A DNA stretch of 64,000 nt from Micropterix aruncella (taxonomy: Eukaryota > Arthropoda > Insecta > Lepidoptera > Micropterigidae): positions 36,732,709-36,796,708 of the forward strand of contig OX155951.1 in assembly GCA_944548615.1 (NCBI GenBank), given 5' to 3'. Of the stretch, positions 33,554-53,251 are shown piece after piece (the stretch's first letter is position 1; every line of letters begins with the position of its first letter). Under the pieces are notes generated by a model. That model worked only from the letters and a program-made list of their open reading frames with translations. It had not been told where the DNA came from and searched no databases. Both the position numbers and the translations under genes were made by a program.

Positions 33554-34910
33554 GAGGGCTGCCGAGGTCGAAAGTATGGATTATGCATCTCAGGCACATC
33601 CCATACAAAAAAAAAGAAACTAACTACCCCCACTTGATGCACCTTATGATGTACTAGAATACTATACTAAAGTCTAAAGTAATATTTTTTATGATATCGA
33701 ATCGTAACAATTCCAGCGTCAACCGCTTCGAATATTCCATTTGTTTCAACGATGTTTATCCAATTAAGTTTCATTGTTAACGGAAAATTAGGTACGGTCG
33801 AAAAGCCAGTTGGCCGGCATATTATTGAAATTGACGAAATTATTCAATAAATAAATCACTCGTTTCCGACCACAAGCACGCGAACGCAAACGTCAACACT
33901 ACCCAACAGAAACCACAATCTAGAGTGCGGTTGAGCTTTCAGTAGTAAATTGTCGGTAGAAAGGGGACTGGTATACTTAAAGGGTGTGTGTAGACAGGTT
34001 CTTCTTAAATTAAGTGAAATGTTTTGATTAGTAATCAGATTGTATTAGTCATTTTAGAATTTTCGCCATTCAGAAACTTATTTGTATTGTTTCCTAATTT
34101 GTTATTGGTAAATACATTGGAAATATACTTTTTTTATTTATTTCATTACGGTCCTAACTAACAAGTTGCCATAGGTAATGAAAACACATACTCAGACAAC
34201 ATTTCCAGAAATGTCTGGCTGTGTGTCTGTCATTGTATCTCTGAGTGTCTGTACCCACTGTATCTTAGAAACTGCAAAACCTTATAGGATACAATATTTT
34301 ATTTTAAAATGGCGACCATTTCAAAATTTACAAAAATAACATAATTCCGTTAATACTAATCCCAGAAAAATAAATAAACGTGACATAGCTTTCTCAGAAT
34401 ATTTCCTACAAATATTGCTTACATGACGTTTCAAAACCTTCAGTGGGTGTTTTTAATCTCATTTTCCAGAAAACTTGCAGCATTGTATACTTAATATATA
34501 AACAATTTAAACTAAAGTAAGGCCAATTAAAAGGTTTCACACTTAAATAAGCATATAGCGCTAAAAAGAGAATGTTGTTTTTTTCGGTACTGTATAAAAT
34601 ATATATTATTAAATTTGTAAACCACTGAGGATATTGAGAAATGACTTACCATATAACGTAGTTTACAGTCGTTATTCATTCTCATGATTCGACCACACAC
34701 ATTTGTTTTCCATTCTAGCATTAAAAAACACTCAGTTATAAAGTATAACATTTTTATGTTAAAGCATTTCAAATAGAATTATTATGTATATTATACCTTT
34801 ATATATTGCTTATAATTTTAATGTTTTAATAATTTTTTTACTTTGTATTTATATTGCGATTTTATTTTATCAATTTTAGATATACTTATAAAAATTATTT
34901 CATTTAATGG
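33554..34910. other. No gene seen
   Basis: AT-rich unclassified DNA; no repeat ends or coding motifs recognised. Confidence 0.4.
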
Positions 34911-35352
34911 GTTAAATATATCTACTAAATTCGAATGTGGCTTTCTTATCCTTTTCTTCCAATTGTACCCTATAATTTAAATATATAAATTTTCACGTAA
35001 TGTGTCAAATGGATATATGTAATACATACCATGAACTAAATTGTATAATTATATTCTATATAATATTGACAACATATTATCGAAATTAAAATAATAAGGT
35101 AAGATAATATAAATAGGCATAATAAAATATAGTTAAATATATCTCTTAAATTCATGATGTGAATTTCTTATGCCTTTCCTTAAAATTTACCCTATTAAGT
35201 AAATTTAAATATGTAATTTTTCATGTAATGTGTTAAATAGATATATGTTATATATCTACCTAACCTATCAACCTAAATATACATAATGTTGATAAAATAA
35301 CATAGTAATATATTTAATAAGGTAACATAATATAAATAGGCTTAATAAAATT
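34911..35352. repeat. Diverged tandem duplication, about 221-bp unit, two copies
   Basis: Copy 1 starts GTTAAATATATCTACTAAAT at 34911 and copy 2 GTTAAATATATCTCTTAAAT at 35132. Shared blocks follow in order (TTTCTTAT..CTTTTC, ACCCTAT, TTTTCA.GTAATGTGT.AAAT, GATATATGT, AAGGTAA.ATAATATAAATAG). Divergence is considerable, so the duplication is old. Confidence 0.65.
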
Positions 35353-37746
35353 ATATTTATTATAAATAGGTTTATAATGTGAATAATAATGTGTGTTTCA
35401 ATCCTGAGAATAATACCTGTAACTAATAAGTCATGTCTTAAAATCGTTTGTGGTTTACAAGTTTAATAATATTTTTTAATTAATACTGGAAAAAATTATT
35501 TTTTTGAGTCGAACTTGAAAATTGCTATTATTATAGCCCACAAAAATTAGTCAAATCGAGGAGAATCAGACATAAGAGTGTGAACACAAGAATTCAAATA
35601 AATTATAAAACTCTTTATAGTCAATACCTAGAATAGAGATGAGGTGCAAGTGTGGAAACACCAAAATTACTTGTATTATTTATAAATAATACAAGTAATA
35701 CTTATAAATTACCCAATATTTTGTAATGGACTTGTCTAACGTTTTCTTCGAGTTATACCACTAATTATTGTAGCGTATGCGTATTGAGAGTTTAAAACAC
35801 AAAATGCAACCGTGATCAATGAGCTATTAAAGCGAGGGGGTGTGTGCCATTGTTGAGTGGACGACCGGTAGCAGTTTGTGGTTTAGTTCATGGGAATTGT
35901 TAACCAGGCTGTGAAAAGTTAGTAGTGGAAATTATTGCGGTGGCGTGATAACAGAAACTAACAATAGCATTCATTCCACCTGCTACAAAGTGTCGACTTC
36001 ATAAACAGTATTTTGTTTTTTTAGCAGATACGCATTGAAATCATAGAAACGTCATTTTGATAATAGTACGTAATTTCTCGACATTTATTTATTTTATGCT
36101 GGTACAAAAACTTACTGAAGTAAATAAATAGGACATTGAAGAACAACAGCTTGACACAGCTCAAGTAACAAGCAGAACTACGCGTACCTAACTGGGCTTC
36201 TTAGCTCCGCTATTAGTAGTATTACAATAATATTATTGGAAAAAAAATATAAAATAGTAGAAAAAAAAAAACCATTTTATATTTATTGATAGTTCTCACG
36301 TCGGAAGTCGCCAATATTGGAAGGTGCCTGGTCGGCTCTTTCTGATGCTGTACGGAAACTAGGGTTCCAATCTTACGTAGAATTTTACCTCAGCTGACAA
36401 GAGAGTAGAGAAACACAAAAAATAGTATTTAAACAATTTATTATCTATTTTATTAATTGTATACAGAAACGCTTACCATCGAGTTGTTTGAGTGAAGAGA
36501 GAGTGTGAATAATACATGAAATATTGCAGTGTATATAGCCAACAATTTGATGTTGAAATGTTCAGAATGACGTCGGAATGTACACGTGTTACATTAAAAG
36601 TAGTCGCTAAATTATGCGTGTTGCCAATTATGCTGGGTGGTTAGTATTATTTAACATAACATAGAATATACATACATATATTATTATTAATAGAATATAC
36701 ATACATATATAGGGATCCCTTTTTTATATTTTTTTATCCTAGAAATATAATTTTTAGAAGTTCATTTCCATGCGCAGGTATTCAATCTTTAACGGCCATT
36801 TATTTATTTTAAATTTAACCGCCCTACCTATACAAACGTACGTGATGCGTCCGCTGTATAATAATATCGACAATTTGTTAAAAAATATATACAAAATACA
36901 TTTTTTTATACATTTAAATATATACATTTTTTTTATAAAAACCGATATATAAAAACCGCTCATATGTCGCTTTATATTTTGTCGGATATATTTTAAATAA
37001 GTATTGTTATTGAGAAATCTAATAAAAAATAACACAAGGACTTAGCTACTTTTTGAATAATAACCCAAAGGTAGGTCGGTTAAATATTATTATGATTATC
37101 GCTATTTTTTTCAACTTGTTAATGCTGTTAATTATTAGTCGATTAGTTATTTGTTTATTTAAATAAATATCTTTTAGTTTTTAACATGGAATTAGCGATC
37201 AGAATGAATAAAAAAAAAGATGGAATTAAAGTCACTATGTTTTTAATGCTGTCACCCCAGAACAGACATAAAAACGAATGTGGTGATAAAATCCAATGAA
37301 ATTTCATCTCATCGGCTTCGCAAAAAAAATTATTGTAAATATATTATTATGCAAATTGTTTTTTTTTGCAAAATCTCTTACTTTTATTCAATATTTTATA
37401 AAATCAACAATAATTAACCTTTTTCTAATCGGAGCGCCATCTTCGAGGACTTTCTACTACCCTGTCTTAAATACCACAATGGAATAGAAACCAAATGTTT
37501 ATGTCATGTTGTTAGGAACCTTCTCATACGCATACGCAAATAGGATTTCAGAAGCATACGTATGCCCCTTGATATAATAGAGATAATGCTTGGTAATTCC
37601 AGGTGACAATCATCACTTTACAATGGTTGTAAAGAAATAAATTGATGAGATAAGACTCTCTGCTTACGTTATTCGTATATAATCGACACTCACGAGTTGT
37701 ATTGGTGTTGCGCGTGACAAGGCAATACAATCTATGAACTTTATAC
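35353..37746. other. No gene seen; AT-rich DNA
   Basis: No recognisable coding sequence. A direct repeat of TAGAATATACATACATATAT lies at about 36660-36710. Other short open frames are AT-compositional. Confidence 0.4.
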
Positions 37747-37990
37747 CTTGATATCCCACTTCACGACATTAAGTATCTCTCTTACTCTTTCTCCGTTCAT
37801 CTATGGAACCACCTCCCTTTAAATATTAGAAGGGCTAGAACGCTTTCTAACTTCAAAAAGTTATTGAAAATGTATTACTTATAGCAATACCTACACTGTG
37901 TTTGCCTTTCCTGTACTCTCCTCTTTCCCCCCGTTCTGACGTGACAATGTATTCTGTAAATAAAATAATAATATATCTTAAGTTTTTTTT
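37747..37990 (+). pseudogene. LINE ORF2 C-terminal fragment and 3' end
   Basis: An open frame reads LDIPLHDIKYLSYSFSVHLW then NHLPLNIRRARTLSNFKKLL KMYYL and stops at 37882-37884. The pattern SFSVHLWNHLP...LSNFKKLLK is the common C-terminus of Jockey/CR1-type ORF2 proteins. An untranslated stretch with AATAAAATAATA follows. The copy starts abruptly and is strongly 5'-truncated. Confidence 0.6.
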
Positions 37991-38692
37991 TTTTTTTGTT
38001 TTAAATATTATTTTTTGTAACAAAATGCTCTTTTGATGCCACCCGTAAATTCTTTACAAACTAGCATCTATTGCTTGACTGTAATATAGTGTCCACGTGA
38101 TGACAGGTCTGTTTTGTATGTCTATGTCTTTTAAATTTAGAAATTTGTGTTTCACGATTTAGTGCCACTTTGCAGTAAAATTCTCAAAGAGTTTCTTAGT
38201 AAAAAAATCATTAATAATATCCCTAATTTCTGGAAGCGTGTTTGACACGACTGTCGTTGTCGAATACTAATGAACGTATGACGATTTCGTAATTTAGTAT
38301 TATGGCCAGCATTGGTAAGCCGCCCTGATTAAGAGTTTTTCCTATATCTTGTGACATCACAAAAAAAATTCTTCCTGCTCTCCACTCTTTGTGGAGAATT
38401 CTGCGCTAGGAATCGTATAGTCGTCGTATGCGCTCTCTAAATAGCTGAGGATCAAAAAAAAATCCCAGGTCTTCGATTTTAGCAGGTCTTCGATTTTAGT
38501 GACTATCTACACACCCAGCGGTAGAATAATCATACATAAGGGTTCGGATGACCTTGTTGTACATCATCACTGGACATAAGTCCAGTGATGTCATAAATTA
38601 ATATTGTCAAAAAATAGTATATAAGAAAATGAACTTAACAATAATATTGACAATAATTCCAATAGGTACGTGCTAACACTAATTCGAATTGG
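37885..38692. other. No gene seen
   Basis: AT-rich; T17 run at 37984-38000. A short direct repeat of CAGGTCTTCGATTTTAG lies at 38466-38498 and an 11-bp hairpin word GACATAAGTCC..GGACTTATGTC-like structure at 38573-38595. Confidence 0.35.
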
Positions 38693-38883
38693 TACGAACA
38701 CATCTTCGATGTGCCTAAAGTACGCCGCGGTAAGGATAACTTAAAGCAGAAGTGTATGATTTCTCAGGCTGATAAAACATCTGTACTCTGTAGGCAAAGA
38801 CTAGAAAAATGCATTGAAAACTATTGTACAGAAGTCATCGCATCAGTGAAACAAATCAAACGGACGATTACTATTTTTTAGTA
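38693..38883 (+). repeat. Dispersed repeat, copy without insert
   Basis: It shares ordered blocks with 40475-40800: AGCAGAA.TG.ATGAT.TCTC, GCTG.TAAAA, CTAGAAAAATG..TTGAAA, TTGTA.AGAAGTCATCG and GAAACAAATCA.ACGGACGAT. One frame reads FDVPKVRRGKDNLKQKCMIS, so it may derive from coding DNA, but I do not recognise the protein. Confidence 0.5.
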
Positions 38884-39084
38884 ATATAATATTTTTTTTA
38901 TAACATTAGCAACTTTGCTAAACGCTTCCTTTAGGTCGAAGTGCAAATCGTTAGTCAAGACGGTACATACTAATATAATGACGAATCATATAATTGATAA
39001 TAACAAATAATAATTGATAATAAAATAAATTATTAGTTTAACAAAAAAACACTAAAAACACGCTTTTGGGATATGATACGATAT

Positions 39085-39440
39085 TCACATACACACGGCT
39101 ATGATACGATATTCCATCATGGAATGCCAGTGCCTATTTTCCGGCTTCATCATCAGACCTTGAAACCTAATCGTGGTCAAAGTTCATTCCAAGACTTTTC
39201 TAACAAGTCCAAACACAGCTATGATACGATGTTCCATCATGAAGTTCCAGTTCATATCTTCCGACTCCATCATCAGATCAGTTCGACAGTACCGTATTAT
39301 TGTATTGTCATCAGAACTACATACAGCTGCCAATTTTCATGACGCTACGGTCCTTGGAAGATGGTTAAATTAGTTACCTTAGATTCCATTACATAGTTAG
39401 TTACATACAGGTCGACCTAATAAAGGCGTGGTAATAACAA
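39085..39440 (+). repeat. Dispersed repeat with 120-bp internal duplication and TACATACAGGTC tail
   Basis: Two copies of a block starting GGCTATGATACGATATTCCA (39097 and 39217) carry CATCATG.A.T.CCAGT and TTTTCCGGCTTCATCATCAG. The unit ends with GACGCTACGGTCCTTGGAAG and a tail TACATACAGGTCGACCTAAT AAAGGCGTG, the diverged equivalent of 4147-4190. The wording is common in Lepidoptera, but I cannot name the family. Confidence 0.55.
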
Positions 39441-39807
39441 TTGATAATAGTATTGGGATTCTATATCTCTGTATTTACCGACCTTCAGGTTAAACGGTTT
39501 AACCAATCGACTTGAAATTTGAAACATAGACTTCTAAGAGTTAAGTAAGTGGTAAGATTTAACTGTGAACTTTTATTTCCAGGAGGATTCCTCCGGAGTG
39601 AATCGATATTCCATGGGTATAAAACTGTGTTGACGATGACCAGCTTAAATGGGGTCCGCTCATGTTTACATTTCGGCGTCCCAATTTTATTTCCGCTTAC
39701 ATAGAACCTCTGCCAGTCGACATCGATTCTTGTAAATATTGCAATAATAATAATAAAGCGTTTTTATTAATAATGTTATTATAATTCAGATAAAGGTAAA
39801 AACGATT
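39441..39807. other. No gene seen
   Basis: Unclassified. TTAAACGGTTTAACCAATCG and neighbouring words look like dispersed-repeat sequence. Confidence 0.35.
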
Positions 39808-40382
39808 TACCGCGTCAAGCTTGAAACACCCGACGTTTCGGAAATATTGCAACCTACGTTGTTTAGGGTAGGTTCAATCCGGATCGGATTGACTGAAAGA
39901 GCTGTCAATCCGATGATAGAACACATCAAAGCTGTTAAAACGTTCAGCGAGAAAAATCGGCGATCTACGAACATATATTGGATAACGGAACTAACCACTC
40001 GCTGCAGTTTCAAAATGCCATTGTGCTATCCGAAGAACAATTTTACTTCCCTCGCATGATCCGGAAAGCCATTGAAATAAGTAGAACCCCAAACTTCAAT
40101 AGAGACGACTGTTACAAACTCTCTTCTATGCGGAACCCTCTTCTTAAAATCCTCCCAATGCCCATCACCGAGCGCAAGGACGTAGGACAAGATACAGTGA
40201 GTGTCTATTATTTTAAATGAGCCTCCCCCCCCCCCAAAACCGTTATTACATCAGTGGCGGCAGCGGTATACGACCTACCCGCGGAGCAACGGATTAACAG
40301 TTCTTTCAGTCTACCCTAGACAACTGTGGTTGCAACATCGCCTAAACGTCGGATGTTACAAACTTCATAAGGTAAAATCATT
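39808..40382 (+). pseudogene. Penelope-like element fragment: C-terminal endonuclease region with inverted flanks
   Basis: Across two frames the coding part reads MIEHIKAVKTFSEKNRRSTN, LQFQNAIVLSEEQFYFPRMI, RKAIEISRTPNFNRDDCYKL and SSMRNPLLKIL. The EA(I/V)EI-PNFNRDDGYKLS pattern is the C-terminal part of the GIY-YIG endonuclease region of Penelope-like proteins. It is bracketed by the same end block in opposite orientation: GATTTACCGCGTCAAGCTTG with CCCGACGTTTCGG at 39808-39880, and CTACCCTAGACAACTGTGGT with AAACTTCATAAGGTAAAATC at 40311-40382. A C9 run at 40225-40233 may mark a further frameshift. Dead copy. Confidence 0.65.
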
Positions 40383-40474
40383 GTTATCTTTATGTTATTT
40401 ATAAAGTCAAACAACCGCGATAATCTTCGATTTCATTATTATTATTATTATTATTATTACCCCACAGTAAGCAT

Positions 40475-40830
40475 ACCATAGAGCAGAAATGCATGATATC
40501 TCGGGCTGGTAAAATATCCGCAGTCGTTGAAACTGTTCGGGAGGTGGGTGGGGTTTCTGTCATCTGAAGACAGTGACTGGAAAAATGTGTTGAAAGTTAT
40601 TGTAGAGAAGTCATCGGCGCGCAGCCCGCAGGATAGGCCTGTCATCGCCGTGGCGTTACCGATAACACCGCCTCGAGGCTGGCTCCGGGGCCAGGGTTAG
40701 GTCAGTCGCAGAGCCTCTGCTATGCCTGGCTAGGAAGGGCCGCTGGCGGAATGCGACTGGCGATTTATTAATTCGCATCGATGAAACAAATCAGACGGAC
40801 GATCGTGACCAGAGGGCGGGGAGGATATTT
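40475..40830 (+). repeat. Dispersed repeat, copy with GC-rich 164-bp insert
   Basis: Second copy of the 38693-38883 repeat. Relative to that copy it carries a GC-rich segment at 40617-40780 between TGTAGAGAAGTCATCG and ATGAAACAAATCAGACGGAC. The segment is flanked by CATCG at 40612-40616 and 40776-40780, consistent with a 5-bp duplication. Confidence 0.5.
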
Positions 40831-41364
40831 CGTCTGCCGCCAGGCCGATGTTGCTAAACTATTTTGCACGCTCAGTGAGGCCTCTTGCCTCTTCTTTCTT
40901 TACAAATACCTAAGCGATAAACGTTGAGTTACATTCAATAAAGAGAAACCACAAGGAAACGACTTTTGTTCCAAAGGAAACATTTATGCTGCCATAATCA
41001 GGCAACGGGAAAATTACAGCAGATTATAATGGCAATACAAAATATCGACGTTTATTGCTGAATATACGGGGTGGGGCATAAGTCGCGCAACCCAAAGTTC
41101 AACCCACAGGAGGATTGTTTCTGTACAGAAACAATCCTCCTGTACTTATTACATCCAAATGCATATAGTAATTCGGCTGCAATAACTAAGAATATCATCA
41201 AGTTATCAATAGCGGAAACAGGTGCTGCTGCCCAAAGTATTTAAAGATAACATTAACTATCGTTAAAATGTTTCTGGTCCACTAGGACCCCAGATAAGTA
41301 ACTTTTATGAAACTAATATCATATATTATTGAAAATAATTTTTTAAAATTTACACATAAAATAT

Positions 41365-41370
<6 letters not shown>
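40831..41370. other. No gene; perfect 38-bp palindrome at 41106-41143
   Basis: The palindrome ACAGGAGGATTGTTTCTGT, joined to its own reverse complement with no loop, lies at 41106-41143, next to GGGGTGGGGCATAAGTCGCG. The rest is AT-rich without coding signal. Confidence 0.7.
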
Positions 41371-42356
<986 letters not shown>

Positions 42357-42378
42357 AATAATAATTTACACATTTACA

Positions 42379-48604
<6,226 letters not shown>

Positions 48605-48616
48605 ACCCCCTCCCAT
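48605..48616 (-). other. Polypurine tract
   Basis: On the minus strand GATGGGAGGGGGT lies immediately upstream of the 3' LTR, the position where plus-strand DNA synthesis is primed. Confidence 0.7.
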
Positions 48617-49602
48617 CGGACCGAAAATTAACGGGAACCCGGAATTTTCGTATATTGTGTGAGTACCAGTGTTTTGTTTACTAAAATGGTGGTCAAAAAT
48701 GCGGCTTACCGAAAAGCCTCGTGGTGTGTATTCGGAGCTTTTATTTGTCCTCTAGGACAGTCCTAGTGTAAACTAGTGGTTTGAAACATGTTTTGTTTGT
48801 TACATGCGCATTGTCTCGCATATTAATACTTAGAATGCCGTGCGCTGACTCTAACAAGTTGAAATTTTGTTTTTTATTATTAGCGATTTGGACGCTTGTT
48901 GCCGGTCTAGCGCCCAGAAAAACGGACCTTCCTGTTTCGACGATATAGTCCACAGGTATTCAACTGGGTATTCGATATAGAGATACCACAGCCGGTCCCC
49001 TTCTCCGAATGCAAGATCGTCGAACAATAGGTAATATTCTTTCACTCCATCGCATTCACACTTCATTCTTACATCACCTACATAAATCATCATTCATTTA
49101 TACTGAACGCACTTCGAATGTGCCTACAGATCCTTGCCTTCGACACTGAAGAAAATAATGATATCCTCGATGCCCACCTTGTCCGTTACTAATCTAAATA
49201 TTTTTTATCAACCGTTTTCAGAAACACACAACTTGTTTGAACATACAAAAGAAAAGCAACAAGTTGCCTGTGGCTTGAACGCGGTATGGCTGTTCTGGTG
49301 TACTAGCTGCTCACATTGTTATGATCAGGTACAATATTTTAAATTTATTTTTAGTTTTACTCAACATATTGTTCAGATGTAAAAGAAAAAATTGGTTTGA
49401 TAGATATGAAGATGTGATCGATTCATGTCTACAAAAGAAGATGAGAATGGTTTTAACCATTACTAAAAAGAATTGATTTACAACATTATGGTTTGATAGA
49501 TTCCCATTTTTTTTAAAAATACGGAATGGTTTTACATTTGAAAAAAAGATTGGTATAAGATTTTGTGAAACAATATTATATTTGATTTATTGATTATGTG
49601 AA
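48617..49602. other. Non-coding kilobase replacing pol in the LTR element
   Basis: No RT, RNase H or integrase motif is seen on either strand. On the plus strand a short frame from 48836 starts MPCADSNKLKFCFLLLAIWT LVAGLAP, which looks like a signal peptide. It stops after about 37 codons. A stretch at about 49240-49330 reads KQQVACGLNAVWLFWCTSCS. These may be captured or chance sequences. 49380-49600 is AT-rich. Confidence 0.4.
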
Positions 49603-49872
49603 TTACATAATTATTTGATTATGTGAATCTGATCCTAATATGTTCAGAGTAGAACCTGAATCTAATAAGCCTTGAAGCTTTAACTCCCCAAAACAAACCT
49701 CAAGATATAGTAAGTTTGCGGCTCTGCCAGCGTTTTTGGAACAGTTGACTTGGATTTGAGAATTACTAAGGTCCGTTGGAAGATCTAATGACGCTGGAAT
49801 GTCCAGCGGCTTACTCTCCGCACTTTCCTCTAACATATCTTTCCCCAACCCTTCTAACTGTCCTTTCCGCAC
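49603..49872 (-). CDS. Aspartic protease fragment of the LTR element
   Basis: The frame contains LEVCFGELKLQGLLDSGSTL NILG. LLDSGSTLN carries the catalytic Asp-Ser-Gly triad of retroelement proteases, which cleave the Gag(-Pol) polyprotein. It lies in a different frame from gag and just downstream, as expected for a pro frame reached by frameshifting. It breaks off at 49603 after about 15 residues beyond NILG, so the second half of the protease fold and everything after it is missing. Confidence 0.65.
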   Translation of the reverse strand: MRKGQLEGLGKDMLEESAESKPLDIPASLDLPTDLSNSQIQVNCSKNAGRAANLLYLEVCFGELKLQGLLDSGSTLNILGSDSHNQIIM

Positions 49873-49892
49873 CGTACCGCTAGCAGCACCTC

Positions 49893-51126
49893 TTACTCGT
49901 TTTTTTGATTCGATGAATGGTGATTATCATTAGGTTCCGCATTATCGCGACTATGACTGACAAATACATTTTTTTTTGAATTGCAGTTACTGCACGACGG
50001 CATCCTTTGACCCGGAGCTTTACACCGAAAGCAAAAGATTTCTGCCTTCCTCGGACACTGCCAATACGGATGTTCCGAGTTATTACACCTCAAACAGGTC
50101 GGGTTTCGTCCGTATGAGCGAACTGTGTAAACTTTTGATTGATTATTGAATTGTACTTTTTTTCCTTGTATAGGACTATTATTGAACGTTCCGCCGGACG
50201 TCTCTCCTCCGGACGTAGACTGCGGCATCGTGGACAAAAAATCGGACGGAGTCTCCATGAAAAACTTCGAGCGGAGATGACTCTGTTCTAACCGCTCACA
50301 GAATGTCTGCAGTTTTTCCACGGAATCAAGATCGTGCAATCCGAACTGGTTCGAATACACCGGTCTTACATTTCTTTGCAATATCTCCAAGCGTTGATCC
50401 TCGGACATCTGCCTTGCGAGACGGTTGAACAAGGTAGTCATAGCGTAAAAGTAATCGGCCACAGTTTCGTTTTTACCCTGTGATCTCATGTAAATTTGTT
50501 TGGATAACCTAAACTGATAATCCACCGGTTGAAATTTAATTTTCAGGAGCTGCTGAAATTGGCTATACGAAACTAAAGAGTCTCGCATCTGCCGATACCA
50601 CAACAATGCGCTTCCGTTTAATAGTTCCGGCAACCCACGCAACAAGGCACTCTCCGAGATGCATCTGCTGATGGCTAACTCGCTCAACCTCTCCAAGAAC
50701 TCGAATACACAGCTCTTCCCGTCGTAAGAAAGACGGAGTTTTGAAAAATCGAATGATTTGGGAACGTTCTGTTGCGGACTGGAATCGATTATTTTACTAT
50801 TTGATGCGTCTATATTGTCTAATTTTGTATATTTGTTAGATTCTAAGTTTTCTGTAGATACCCCTGAATTATACTGTACCAATTCCTGCCACAAATCCTG
50901 AATCATATCCCAAATTGTCAATAGTTCCGTAGGCATTTCAGCAGTCATTCCAAATCTACGTTCCATCGAGTTATAGTTTGCTTCAAATATTGCCTGATTT
51001 ATTGTTTCTGTTTTAAATTTAATGGCTTTAATGTCGGCCTTAAGTCGCAATAATGAATTTAAAATATCATTTTTTTCTTCAATTTTTAAATTGAATTGAT
51101 GTGACTGGCCCCACGTTGGGCGCCAA

Positions 51127-51134
<8 letters not shown>
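49893..51134 (-). CDS. Gag of the LTR element, two zinc knuckles (one imperfect)
   Basis: A single open frame of 413 codons. The ATG at 51134 lies in the LTR and primer-site region, so the true start is probably further in, perhaps the MERRFGMTAEM methionines at about residues 57-67. A capsid-like stretch reads FSKLRLSYDGKSCVFEFLER, WYRQMRDSLVSYSQFQQLLK, VADYFYAMTTLFNRLARQMS. The C-terminus has knuckle 1 CLRCNNSEHPYWQC (CCHC complete) and knuckle 2 CFRCKAPGQRMPSC, where Gln replaces the expected His. Gag packages element RNA into particles. No internal stop is present, so the frame may still be usable in trans. Confidence 0.8.
51108..51125 (-). other. Primer-binding site, tRNA-Lys type
   Basis: On the minus strand TGGCGCCCAACGTGGGGC starts one base after the 5' LTR end. 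It is complementary to the 3' end of insect tRNA-Lys (…GCCCCACGTTGGGCGCCA) as I know it. Confidence 0.85.
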
Positions 51135-52757
<1,623 letters not shown>

Positions 52758-53020
52758 TTATTTTTTCAAATTGAAATTATGTTTATCACTAAATAAATGA
52801 TAAAATAATGAAAAGGCACTTATCTGGTCTGTGGTGACCAGGAGCGACTCCACGCCTTTTTCGTTTTCTCTTCTTTCAGTATTTGCGGTTTCCTACTGTG
52901 CCTTATTCGAACCTTTCTACTTTATCCTACAGCGGCAACACAACAATGCGAAAGACGAGAATGAATGCTGGAAAATAATAGGCGATTAGTGTTTCTTAAA
53001 TATTAATGATTTTTATAAAA

Positions 53021-53057
53021 TGTATATCAATATTTCGGCTCAGCCGTCGTCAAGATA
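53021..53057 (-). ncRNA. Hammerhead-ribozyme-like motif in Penelope end sequence (candidate)
   Basis: On the minus strand the order is CTTGACGA, a stem CGGC-TGA-GCCG, AAA, then an ATAT-TG-ATAT hairpin and AC. This resembles the hammerhead core CUGANGA-stem II-GAAA-stem III. The first core block has one extra T, and stem I pairing is weak. The same sequence occurs in both arms of the 42.05-kb palindrome. Hammerhead motifs are known from Penelope-like elements, which is why I list it. As written the core is imperfect. Confidence 0.3.
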
Positions 53058-53251
53058 TATGACATTTCTGAAACCGAACAATTCGTTGAAAATTTAAATT
53101 CAAGGAATCGAACAAAAAGAAATGGATTAATAATATTTTACACGATTTAGTTAAGGTACCATAACCAACCGTGCAAAACGTTATTTTAAAATGAATGATT
53201 ATAAATTAAAAGAAAAAGCATTTGATGATTATGATAATTGGATAAACCTTA

